NCBI GenBank assembly: GCA_029862975.1 | Contig: JAOTWP010000027.1 | Coordinates: 1-36,970, forward strand | DNA: 36,970 bases | Origin: Acidobacteriota bacterium | GTDB taxonomy: Bacteria; Acidobacteriota; Thermoanaerobaculia; Multivoradales; JAHEKO01 | Reading direction: 5' to 3' | Shown: in pieces, positions 1 through 6,442 of the stretch | Position numbering within the stretch: position 1 is the first letter of the stretch | Layout: each line of letters opens with the position of its first letter | The notes under the pieces: generated by a model | Seen by the model: only the letters and a program-made list of their open reading frames with translations | Database searches by the model: none | What the model was told of the DNA's origin: nothing | Program-made: the position numbers and the translations under genes

Positions 1-396
1 CGGATCTCCGGGCCGCTGCTCGATCGGATCGACATGCACGTCGAGGTCCCCGCGGTCCCGATCACCAAGCTCCAGGCCGCGAGGAACGGAACCGGCACCG
101 CCGAGGCTGCGGCGCGCGTCCTCGCGGCCCGCGACCGCCAGCAGTCCCGCCAGGGTCCCGGGACGAACGGCAACCTGGACTCCTCCGCCGTCGACCGCCA
201 CTGCGCCGTCGACGCCGCCGGCCGCAGGCTTCTCGAAGCCGCCTTCGACCGGCTCGGCCTCTCCGCCCGCGCCCTGCACCGGATCCAGCGCGTGGGGCGC
301 ACGATCGCCGACCTCGACGGCGCCGAGAAGCTGCGCACGGAGCACCTGGCCGAAGCGATCCAGTACCGGTCGCTCGACCGGCGGGTGGTCGCTTGA
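1..396 (+). CDS. comM: ComM/YifB-type Mg-chelatase-like AAA+ ATPase, C-terminal fragment
   Basis: The reading frame is open from the first base and ends at TGA 394-396, so only the last 131 residues are present. The first visible residues, RISGPLLDRIDMHVEVPAV, match the conserved block near the sensor/arginine-finger part of ComM (YifB) proteins. The remainder, with SARALHRIQRVGRTIADLDG and the AEAIQYR ending, is the typical Mg_chelatase_C domain. In the family, ComM is a hexameric helicase that promotes branch migration during integration of transforming DNA. The Walker motifs lie outside the window. A RAYT element begins 14 bp after the stop codon without disturbing the C-terminus. Confidence 0.93.
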   Translation, partial: RISGPLLDRIDMHVEVPAVPITKLQAARNGTGTAEAAARVLAARDRQQSRQGPGTNGNLDSSAVDRHCAVDAAGRRLLEAAFDRLGLSARALHRIQRVGRTIADLDGAEKLRTEHLAEAIQYRSLDRRVVA

Positions 397-409
397 CGAG
401 AGTGGAGCC

Positions 410-449
410 AAAGAGGGACAGGTTCAAGGCCAAAGAGGGACAGGTTCAA
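410..449 (+). repeat. Left-end direct repeats of the RAYT element
   Basis: Two copies of AAAGAGGGACAGGTTCAA (410-427 and 432-449) are separated by GGCC. The second is directly followed by the transposase ATG. The same 18-mer starts the deleted copy at 2420-2437 and is inverted at both right ends. It probably contains the recognition site of the transposase; the exact cleavage site cannot be read from the sequence. Confidence 0.85.
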
Positions 450-1139
450 ATGCCGCGCGTAGCCCGAGTCGTCGTTCCCGGCCTGCCCCACCACGTGACC
501 CATCGCGGCAATCGACGCCAACCGATCTTCTTCTCCGACGCGGACCGCGAACGCTACCTCGATCTGATGCGCGGTGCGGCAAGCAAGTACGAGCTGGACC
601 TGTGGGCCTACTGCCTGATGACGAACCACGTCCATCTGCTGGCGATCCCCGCTCGCCCAGACTCCCTCGCCCGAACGGTGGGCTACGCGCACAGGATGTA
701 CTCGTGCCACGTCAACTCGCGACACGGCTGGACGGGACACCTCTGGGCGAACCGGTTCTATTCCGCTCCGGTGGATCCGGAGAAGAGCTGGGTCGTAGCC
801 CGCTACATCGAGCTCAACCCGGTGCGGGCCGGTCTCGTAACGCGAGCCCAGGACCACTCCTGGTCGAGTGCCAGAGCCCACTGCCTCGGTGCGCATGACC
901 CCATGCTGGCGACGGGCCGTCCCTGGCCCGAGGACCGCGATGAGTGGAAGCGCTGGCTCGGTCAGAAGGTGGACGAGAGCGAGGACCGCGCGATACGACG
1001 GGCGACGGCGACCGGCTCACCCTTCGGGTCGAGCTCGTTCGTGCAGGAGCTCGAGAAGAGCCTGGGCCGGCGCCTGCGTAGAAGGCGCTATGGATCGGCG
1101 AAACACGGCGCAGGCGTAGACTTGCCCGAAACGGACTGA
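450..1139 (+). CDS. REP-associated tyrosine transposase (IS200-like Y1_Tnp domain)
   Basis: This 229-residue protein has the hallmarks of the Y1/HUH transposase family: an N-terminal GLPHHVTHRGN block (residues 11-21), the metal-binding pair in NHVHLLA (H60 and H62) and the probable catalytic tyrosine Y119 in ARYIELNPVRAG. These enzymes nick single-stranded DNA at hairpin-associated sites through a 5'-phosphotyrosine link. ATG 450 is preferred because it coincides with the position conserved in the deleted copy. A TTG at 393 would overlap the comM stop and add unlikely residues. The C-terminus (RRLRRRRYGSAKHG to the end) departs from the usual arginine/lysine-rich RAYT tail, and the deleted copy reads this DNA in another frame, so the terminal segment may be altered. 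Confidence 0.9.
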   Translation: MPRVARVVVPGLPHHVTHRGNRRQPIFFSDADRERYLDLMRGAASKYELDLWAYCLMTNHVHLLAIPARPDSLARTVGYAHRMYSCHVNSRHGWTGHLWANRFYSAPVDPEKSWVVARYIELNPVRAGLVTRAQDHSWSSARAHCLGAHDPMLATGRPWPEDRDEWKRWLGQKVDESEDRAIRRATATGSPFGSSSFVQELEKSLGRRLRRRRYGSAKHGAGVDLPETD

Positions 1140-1164
1140 GCGCGAAGAAAGCCGGGCCGCCAAT

Positions 1165-1182
1165 TTGAACCTGTCCCTCTTT
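1165..1182 (-). repeat. Right-end inverted repeat of the RAYT element
   Basis: TTGAACCTGTCCCTCTTT is the exact reverse complement of the two left-end repeats. An imperfect partial reiteration (TCCCCTCTTTT) follows. The stop codon of the next minus-strand gene lies 24 bp beyond it. Confidence 0.85.
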
Positions 1183-1206
1183 TCCCCTCTTTTCCGGCGC
1201 TCTACC

Positions 1207-2403
1207 TCACTCGTCCGCCAGGAAGGCGAAGAATCCGCCGGAAGCGAACTGACCATTGCGCACTCGAATCACGAGCGCGTTGGCGCCTTGCTGCAGAGTC
1301 ACCGGCACCTCGCTCCCGGCGTGGTCGGGGTCCTTCCAGAAGTCGTGCCAGGCGTTCCAGTCGCGCTCCCCGAAGACGTAGCCGTTGCGATAGATGAAGC
1401 CGTCGAAGCGCCCGTTGACCCAGAGGGCGAGCTCGTCCGTGGTGCTGATGTGGAGAAGAGCCTCTCGCTCTCGATCGGAGTGCACGACGGTGCGGAAGTA
1501 GGCTACCGGCCGTGAGCCGTCGTACTCGGTCACCCGCCCCGTGATGACCGCGCCCCGGGCATCGACCTCGAACGGGCGCCAGGCATGGCTGTCACCTTCG
1601 ACCTCGACTGCCTGCGCACCCGGATTGCGCTCGCGCTCGATCTCCACTTCGGGCTGAGGAAGTGGCCCGATCACCTCCCAGTTTGTAACGAGGCGCTCGG
1701 GCTCATAGGTCAGCGCGGGAATGTCCGGCCCCCGATAGCTCAGAGCATCTATCGAGGTTACTCGGACGTTGTCGATCCACACCGGCCAGCCCGCCACGCG
1801 TGGGTTCACTCCCACCATTCCATCGGTCCCCTCGTAGAGGCCGAATGTCACCTTCGGCGTCGTCATGTCGCCGACATAGAGGTGGCAAACGGAACCCAGA
1901 ACCTCCGCTTTCACCTTCTGCCACTGGCCGATCCTGATCGCGTCATCGCCTTCGATGCGGGTCTTGTACTCCTCATAGAGCAGACGGGAGACGTTGCCGT
2001 CGCGCCACGGGTTCGCCCGGATGTAGCTTCCGTTGCCCTTGATGTACAGGCTGCCGAAGTCCGACCGGGAGTCCGCTACGGTGTAGTTGTAGATCAACCC
2101 CAGATAGTTGTCGGCCTCGTCCGGGAAGAGAACGTCCAACTCGATCCGAACCGGACCCCAGGCATCGGAGCCGTCGACCAGGGCGAGAACCGTGCCGTCG
2201 GGCTCGAGGACCAGGACCTTGCCGTGCTCTCGATCGCCGGAGTCGGCGATCGAGATCGCCTGTGCACCCACCAGCTGCCAACCGGAGAGGTCGCCATCGA
2301 AGGTGTCCGTGAACCGAGTCTCCTCTCCGTTCGCAGGCCACGAGAACAGAGCCAAGAGAAGGGCGAAGGTCAACGCTGCGAGTGCGGACACGGGAGTCAG
2401 CAT
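1207..2403 (-). CDS. Secreted two-domain LamG/DUF1080-like protein, function unknown
   Basis: A 398-residue protein read from ATG 2403. It begins with a clear signal peptide (MLTPVSALAALTFALLLALF, then WPANGEE). Residues about 30-220 resemble a concanavalin-like LamG/DUF1080 jelly roll (FDGDLSGWQLVG near the start, VWIDNVRVTSI at the end). Residues about 240-398 look like a second beta-sandwich of the carbohydrate-binding or galactose-binding type (WEVIGPLP, ELALWVNGRFDGFIY, GANALVIRVRNG). No catalytic motif was recognised; carbohydrate binding or periplasmic display is an inference. A RAYT-derived element ends 17 bp upstream of the ATG, so any native promoter is now at least 215 bp away, and only a weak GGGG-like site precedes the start. 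An in-frame TTG at 2421 would lie in the element border. Confidence 0.8.
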   Translation of the reverse strand: MLTPVSALAALTFALLLALFSWPANGEETRFTDTFDGDLSGWQLVGAQAISIADSGDREHGKVLVLEPDGTVLALVDGSDAWGPVRIELDVLFPDEADNYLGLIYNYTVADSRSDFGSLYIKGNGSYIRANPWRDGNVSRLLYEEYKTRIEGDDAIRIGQWQKVKAEVLGSVCHLYVGDMTTPKVTFGLYEGTDGMVGVNPRVAGWPVWIDNVRVTSIDALSYRGPDIPALTYEPERLVTNWEVIGPLPQPEVEIERERNPGAQAVEVEGDSHAWRPFEVDARGAVITGRVTEYDGSRPVAYFRTVVHSDREREALLHISTTDELALWVNGRFDGFIYRNGYVFGERDWNAWHDFWKDPDHAGSEVPVTLQQGANALVIRVRNGQFASGGFFAFLADE

Positions 2404-2437
2404 AGCAGTGCCCCATGGCAAAGAGGGACAGGTTCAA

Positions 2438-2617
2438 ATGCCGCGCGCAGCCCGAGTCGTCGTTCCCGGCTTGCCCCACCACGTGACCCATCGCGGCAAT
2501 CGACGCGAACCGATCTTCTCTTCCCACGCGGACCGCGAACGCTACGGCGAAACACGGCGCAGGCGTAGACTTGCCCGAAACGGACTGAGTGCGAAGAAAG
2601 CCGGGCCACCAATTTGA
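2438..2617 (+). pseudogene. Remnant RAYT transposase reading frame (59 codons)
   Basis: The frame starts at the ATG that corresponds to the intact transposase start and preserves the first 36 residues, including LPHHVTHRGN. It then crosses the deletion junction into a different frame of the element tail and stops at TGA 2615-2617. The HVH pair and catalytic tyrosine are lost, so it cannot be an active nuclease. A 59-residue peptide might still be translated. Confidence 0.8.
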
Positions 2618-2630
2618 ACCTGTCCCTCTT
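2614..2630 (-). repeat. Right-end inverted repeat of the deleted RAYT element
   Basis: TTGAACCTGTCCCTCTT is the inverse of the left-end sequence at 2420-2437. Shortly after it, CTGAGTGCGAAG (2639-2650) repeats a 12-mer of the element tail (2585-2596), which could be a trace of a further truncated copy or a chance match. Confidence 0.8.
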
Positions 2631-2672
2631 GTCTGAGGCTGAGTGCGAAGGGATCCAGGTGGCGCGCTGCTC

Positions 2673-2834
2673 TGGGTCTCGGATTTGATATACGTGGCGA
2701 CCTGGCGGGGCTTCGTCTACGTCGCCTTCGTGATCGACGCCTTCGCACGTCGCATTGTCGGCTGGAGAGCTTCGACGTCGCTACGCACCGATCTCGTTCT
2801 CGATGCGCTGGAGCAGGCGCTGTACAACCGTAGA
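2673..2834 (+). pseudogene. IS3-family transposase (OrfB, rve integrase core) fragment
   Basis: About 54 codons encode the start of a DDE integrase core typical of IS3-family OrfB: SDLIYVATWRGFVYVAFVID, FARRIVGW and LRTDLVLDALEQALY. The first catalytic aspartate (in SDLIYV) is present. The N-terminal HTH region upstream and the remaining D and E motifs downstream are absent; after about 2834 the frame continues open to 2948 without family similarity. It is a truncated, non-functional remnant. No terminal inverted repeats or target duplication were found. Together with the adjacent RAYT copies it marks an insertion-prone stretch. Confidence 0.82.
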
Positions 2835-3023
2835 GAGTCCGTCGTCGAGCCGCTCGTCCACCGTCGTGTCACCCGCATCGAGTGGGTATGCGGCGACGAA
2901 GAGTGGAACGCAAGATGGGTGAAGGAGCGCGAGGTTCCGCTTTCCTAGCGGGTAGCGATGCAGGCTGTGGGTGACCCAGAGCGCTCGGCAAGGCACGGTG
3001 GACGGAGCAAGGAGGACGTGGGG

Positions 3024-3602
3024 ATGAACGCAGCGGGACGCTCTGCAACACCTTGGCTGCGACCAGTGGCGATTCTCGCAGCGCTTGGTCTGGTAGCGGT
3101 CGTCGGTCGGCCAGCCGTGGGTCAGCTGGCGGTGATGGAACGAACAGTCGGCCATGAACGTCTCGATTTCCTGATCGGCGAGTGGTCGCACGAAGAGATC
3201 CAGACCATTCTCGGTCAGGAGAGGACCGTTCGCTCGAGCGGCAAGTACAGCTGGCTTCCGGGCGGTGTCTGGCTGCGAGGTGAGGCGACGGTCCGGGGGC
3301 TGCCCGGGATCGATGTCCATCACGGCTGGCTCCAAATGACCTACGACGCAGCGGCGGACGAATACACCGAGCTCTGGTACGACAACCAGAGCCCGATGCT
3401 GTTCATCAATCGCGGTGGGTGGACGGACGAGAAGACTCTGGTCATGCATGGGAGCCACGAGTGGGGCGGAAAGACCATCTACTCGCAGAACGTTTACCGC
3501 GTCGTATCGGAGAGCGAGTTCTCCCGGGAATATCTCGTTTCCGACGACGGCGGAGGCAATTACGTCCGCCGCTCACTCGCTCGTTACCGGAAGCGGCGCT
3601 GA
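3024..3602 (+). CDS. Secreted DUF1579-like protein
   Basis: ATG 3024 is preceded at good spacing by AAGGAGG (3009-3015), so this start is firm. The 192-residue product begins with a signal peptide (hydrophobic PVAILAALGLVAVVG, ending near GRPAVGQ). The mature part contains a DUF1579-like pattern: LDFLIGEW at about residues 48-55, LPGGVWLRGE, then MTYDAAADEYTELWYDN and a glycine-rich C-terminal half. DUF1579 proteins are beta-barrel-like proteins of unknown function, often exported. It stands alone on this strand between the IS3 remnant and the histidine phosphatase gene. The family assignment rests on pattern recognition only. Confidence 0.72.
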   Translation: MNAAGRSATPWLRPVAILAALGLVAVVGRPAVGQLAVMERTVGHERLDFLIGEWSHEEIQTILGQERTVRSSGKYSWLPGGVWLRGEATVRGLPGIDVHHGWLQMTYDAAADEYTELWYDNQSPMLFINRGGWTDEKTLVMHGSHEWGGKTIYSQNVYRVVSESEFSREYLVSDDGGGNYVRRSLARYRKRR

Positions 3603-3780
3603 CCCGTCTGCGCGAGTGGCCGGGAAAGAGTGCGGAGCCGGGAACCAACCTGTAACGAAGGGCCGTCGCCGGACGCCCATTCGGACGCGTCCAACCGCTC
3701 TGCCTCGCGCCATGAGGACGGCGCCGGATCGTGCAGCCAGGAGCGACGCCCGTACACCCGAGATCCCGAGGAGGCTCGCC

Positions 3781-4338
3781 GTGCCCGACAGACAGAGGAC
3801 ACTGAACCCGATCATCCGCTACGCCGCCTACGTGCTGATCGCCGTGGTATGCGTCTACGCCGTCTACTGCCTCTACTGCGCCTGGTGGTGGCGGCCGGTG
3901 ACGACGGTCGTCGTGGTGCGTCACGCCGAGAAGCTCGACCTGCCGGGGGACGACGACCCGCTGGACCCGGACGCCGGCGTGGCGCGCGCCCAGACGCTGA
4001 CGCACGTTCTGGAGCACACCGGCGTGACGGCGGTCTACGCCACCGGCTGGGTGCGCACCCAGGACACCGCGCAGCCGACCGCCGCCGCCGCCGGGCTGGC
4101 GGTCCTGCCCTACGCCGACGCCGCCGCGCTCGCCGACACGATCCGCGCCGACCACTCCGGCGGCGTGGTCCTGGTCGTCGGCCACAGCAACACGGTGACC
4201 ACGATCCTGGAGGAGCTCGGCGGCGACCCGGTGGGGCTCATCGCCGACTCGGACTACGACAACCTCTTCGTCGTCACCTTACGCCGCTGCGGCGGCACCA
4301 GGGTCACCCACCTGCAGTACGGTGAAGCCACCAGCTGA
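3781..4338 (+). CDS. Membrane-anchored histidine phosphatase superfamily protein
   Basis: GTG 3781 is preceded by GAGGAGG (3768-3774) with a 6-nt gap and is preferred over an upstream in-frame ATG at 3712. The 185-residue product has one N-terminal transmembrane segment (about residues 10-34) followed by a short branch-2-like phosphatase domain. The phosphohistidine motif VVVRHAEK is the nucleophile site, and the second histidine is in LVVGHSNT. The length and the lack of large insertions resemble SixA or small phosphoglycerate-mutase-like proteins. The anchor suggests the domain faces the periplasm or the inner membrane surface. The substrate cannot be inferred. Confidence 0.85.
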   Translation: MPDRQRTLNPIIRYAAYVLIAVVCVYAVYCLYCAWWWRPVTTVVVVRHAEKLDLPGDDDPLDPDAGVARAQTLTHVLEHTGVTAVYATGWVRTQDTAQPTAAAAGLAVLPYADAAALADTIRADHSGGVVLVVGHSNTVTTILEELGGDPVGLIADSDYDNLFVVTLRRCGGTRVTHLQYGEATS

Positions 4339-4426
4339 TCCCCGCGGCGGACGTCTTTCCGCGCGGCGGGCGGGTACAGCCTGATCGGCGCCGCCCGAGA
4401 GCGCAGGCCGCGGTGCCCGCGCAACG

Positions 4427-5614
4427 CTAGCCGGCCGTGGGCGGCAGCTGCTCGATCCGCGGCCGGCGGCGGCGGCGGGTGCGGGCGGGAACGAGATGCT
4501 GCATGGACGCGAGCTTGCCGAAGCAGAGCAGCCGGTCGCCGCCCTGCAGGTCGCGGCTGCTGCGCGGGTTGGGGATCACCTTGCCGCCGCGATGGAGGCT
4601 CAGGACGTTGATGTCCTTGTCGCGCAGCTGCGACTCGGCGATCGTCTTGCCCACGTACTCCGAGCCCTCGGGAATGTGCAGCTCGGCGACGCCGTAGCCC
4701 CGGCTCACGGTCAGCCGCTGGCGCACGTCGAGCTCGGGGAAGTTGACCTGGGCGGCGATGTAGTCGATCACGGCGCCGGCCACGTCGAGCCGCGTCGCCC
4801 CCTCGATGCCCTCGAGCCCCGGCGACGAGTTGATCTCGAGCACGGCCGGACCGTCCTTGCTCTCCAGCATGTCGACGCCGGCGATCCGCAGGCCCATGAT
4901 CTGCGCCGCCCGCACCGCGGTCTCCGCGAAGACCGGGTCGAGATCGACCGCCTCCGCCTTGCCGCCGCGGTGGACGTTGCTGCGGAACTCGTCGCCCTGC
5001 GCGGTGCGCCGCATGGCGGCGACGACGCGGTCGCCGACCACGAAGGCGCGCAGGTCGCGGCCCTTGCTCTCGGCGACGAACTTCTGGACCAGCACGTTCT
5101 GACGGCTGCTCTGCAGCGTCTCGATGATGGACTCGGCCACCTTCTCGGAGTCCGCCAGGATCACGCCGACGCCCTGCGTCCCCTCGAGCAGCTTGATGAT
5201 GACGGGCGCCCCGCCGACCCGCCGGATCGCCGGCAGCACGTCCGCCTGGTCGCGCACGAACGTCGTCGTCGGGATGCCGACGTCGTGCCGGCTCAAGATC
5301 TGCAGGGAGCGCAGCTTGTCGCGCGAGTTGGAGATGCCGGTCGACGAGTTGGCGCAGAAGACCTCCATCTGCTCGAACTGGCGCACGACGGCGGTGCCGA
5401 AATAGGTGATCGAGGCGCCGATCCGCGGCAGCACGGCGTCGAGGTCGTCGAGGTGCTGGCCCCGGTAGAAGAGGTCGGGCTCCCCCGAGCGCAGGTCGAT
5501 GGCGAAGCGCAGGGTGTCCCGCACCGCCACGTCGTGGCCGCGGCCCACCGCGGCCTCCACCAGCCGCCGGGTGCTGTAGAGGTTGCGCCCACGGGAAAGA
5601 ATCGCCAGTTTCAT
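4427..5614 (-). CDS. rimK: RimK-type alpha-L-glutamate ligase with C-terminal RCK_C (TrkA_C) domain
   Basis: A 395-residue protein starting at ATG 5614 behind GAGGAG. Residues 1-300 follow E. coli RimK closely: MKLAILSRGRNLYS, VLPRIGASITYFG (61-73), the ATP-grasp segment VIIKLLEGTQGVGV (138-151), DFRSN-like EFRSNVHRGG (209-218) and the metal-binding VLEINSSPGLEGIE (258-271). RimK adds glutamates to the C-terminus of ribosomal protein S6. Unlike the roughly 300-residue enzyme, this one continues with about 70 residues (305-375) that look like an RCK_C/TrkA_C domain (AELHIPEGSEYVGKTIAE, LRDKDINVLSLHRGG, LQGGDRLLCFG) and a basic tail. RCK_C domains of K+ transport proteins bind nucleotides such as c-di-AMP, so allosteric control is plausible. 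The gene is divergent from the rimB-like gene 177 bp away. Confidence 0.93.
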   Translation of the reverse strand: MKLAILSRGRNLYSTRRLVEAAVGRGHDVAVRDTLRFAIDLRSGEPDLFYRGQHLDDLDAVLPRIGASITYFGTAVVRQFEQMEVFCANSSTGISNSRDKLRSLQILSRHDVGIPTTTFVRDQADVLPAIRRVGGAPVIIKLLEGTQGVGVILADSEKVAESIIETLQSSRQNVLVQKFVAESKGRDLRAFVVGDRVVAAMRRTAQGDEFRSNVHRGGKAEAVDLDPVFAETAVRAAQIMGLRIAGVDMLESKDGPAVLEINSSPGLEGIEGATRLDVAGAVIDYIAAQVNFPELDVRQRLTVSRGYGVAELHIPEGSEYVGKTIAESQLRDKDINVLSLHRGGKVIPNPRSSRDLQGGDRLLCFGKLASMQHLVPARTRRRRRPRIEQLPPTAG

Positions 5615-5791
5615 CTCGATCTCCTCATGGCGCCGAGAGTACCGCGAAAGCCGGCGAGCGGCTCCGCGCCCTCGACCGCGGCCGATCGGGTCTCGGGCGA
5701 GCCCCGCGCGACGGTCCGGTAGAGTACTCCAAACGAGGAGACCCGCACCCTCCCGGCTCGCCGGCACCTCCCGCCGCCGGAGAGGATCCCG

Positions 5792-6442
5792 ATGGCCCCG
5801 CAGATGGCACCCAAGACGGCACGCAAGATGGCAGGCAAGAAAGCTGGCAAGAGGCCAGGCAAGACGCCAGGCAAGAAGCCAGGCAAGAAGCCAGGCAAGA
5901 AGCCAGGCAAGACGGCAGGCAAGACGGCAGGCAAGACGGCGGGCAAGGCGGCACGCAAGGCGAAGACGGCGCTGGGCTGGCGCGAGTGGGTGGCCTTGCC
6001 GGACCTCGGGATCCCGGCGGTCAAGGCCAAGGTCGACACCGGGGCACGGACCTCCGCCCTGCACGCGTTCTACATCGAGACCTTCAGGAGCGGCACCTGG
6101 GTGCGGTTCGGCATCCACCCGCTGCAGCGGCGCCTCGAGGTCGAGATCCATTGCGAGGCCGCGATCGCCGACCGCCGCCTCGTCTCGGACTCCGGCGGCC
6201 ATCGCGAGCAGCGCTTCATCATCGCCACCCGGCTCCGGATCGCCGACCGCGTGCGCCCGATCGAGATCGCGCTCGCCGACCGCGAGACGATGATGTTCCG
6301 CATGCTCCTGGGCCGCGCCGCCATCGCCGGCTGGGCCACGGTCGACCCCCAGCTGTCGTACCGCACGGGGCGTACCCTGGCCCGCACCTACCCACGGCGG
6401 CGCGCGGTCCGCGAGCTCTCCCCCGCCGGCGGTTCGCGGTGA
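5792..6442 (+). CDS. RimB-like retropepsin-type protease with lysine-rich repeat N-terminus
   Basis: ATG 5792 follows GAGAGGA (5780-5786). Residues 61-200 form the RimB/'ATP-dependent zinc protease' domain (DUF785-like, aspartic retropepsin fold). The signature [12 protein letters not shown] (81-92) supplies the catalytic D82, and [11 protein letters not shown] (171-181) is the matching C-terminal motif. Family members are encoded with RimK and modulate its glutamylation activity in Pseudomonas. Residues 8-58 are a low-complexity K/G/P/A tail made of about ten KxxGK-type tetrapeptides, resembling histone-H1/HU C-terminal tails and absent from ordinary RimB proteins. It may bind nucleic acid or ribosomes, or be a linker; this is inferred from composition. 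The stop overlaps the next start (GTGA, 6439-6442), so the two genes are translationally coupled. Confidence 0.87.
   Translation: MAPQMAPKTARKMAGKKAGKRPGKTPGKKPGKKPGKKPGKTAGKTAGKTAGKAARKAKTALGWREWVALPDLGIPAVKAKVDTGARTSALHAFYIETFRSGTWVRFGIHPLQRRLEVEIHCEAAIADRRLVSDSGGHREQRFIIATRLRIADRVRPIEIALADRETMMFRMLLGRAAIAGWATVDPQLSYRTGRTLARTYPRRRAVRELSPAGGSR
5812..5960 (+). repeat. 12-bp coding tandem repeat (GGCAAGaagcca-like)
   Basis: About twelve imperfect 12-bp units with GGCAAG in almost every one encode the GKKP/GKTA tetrapeptide array of the RimB-like protein. The central units (about 5875-5915) are almost identical, so the number of units could change by slippage without breaking the frame. Confidence 0.85.

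Larger units (their letters stand above)
410..1182 (+). mobile_element. RAYT (REP-associated tyrosine transposase) element, full copy
   Basis: The element consists of a Y1 transposase gene bracketed by an 18-bp sequence, AAAGAGGGACAGGTTCAA. It is present twice in direct orientation on the left (410-427 and 432-449) and once inverted on the right (1165-1182). The second left copy abuts the ATG at 450. A shortened derivative with the same ends lies at 2420-2630, which confirms the borders. Known RAYTs are usually single-copy domesticated genes flanked by REP palindromes; a derivative with identical ends suggests this one has mobilised sequence. It sits between the comM stop and the downstream minus-strand gene. 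Confidence 0.85.
2420..2630 (+). mobile_element. Internally deleted, MITE-like derivative of the RAYT element
   Basis: This 211-bp unit matches the full element at both ends. Positions 2420-2545 align with 432-557 with about 6 mismatches in 126, and 2546-2630 align with 1097-1181 with 2 mismatches in 85. The 539 bp corresponding to 558-1096 are missing at a clean junction after GAACGCTAC. It keeps the left repeat (2420-2437) and the inverted right repeat (2614-2630). It therefore cannot make active transposase but could be mobilised in trans, like other transposase-derived miniature elements. It lies directly in front of the secreted-protein gene at 1207-2403. Confidence 0.88.

Noticed and set aside
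393-449. TTG start for the RAYT transposase overlapping the comM stop
   Set aside because: The added residues are translations of the end repeats, and the ATG at 450 is conserved in the deleted copy.
2781-3458. Minus-strand frame of 225 codons across the IS3 remnant and the DUF1579-like gene
   Set aside because: Opposes a gene with a firm RBS and signal peptide, and shows no recognisable motif.
4339-4426. Terminator between the histidine phosphatase and rimK genes
   Set aside because: An imperfect GC-rich stem exists but there is no T-run on either strand and pairing is interrupted.
4496-5722. Plus-strand frame of 408 codons opposite rimK
   Set aside because: Antisense shadow of an unmistakable rimK gene; no domain or start signal.
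5720-5726. Bidirectional -10 (TAGAGT / TACTCT) between rimK and the rimB-like gene
   Set aside because: Plausibly placed, but no -35 on either strand; too weak to list as a feature.
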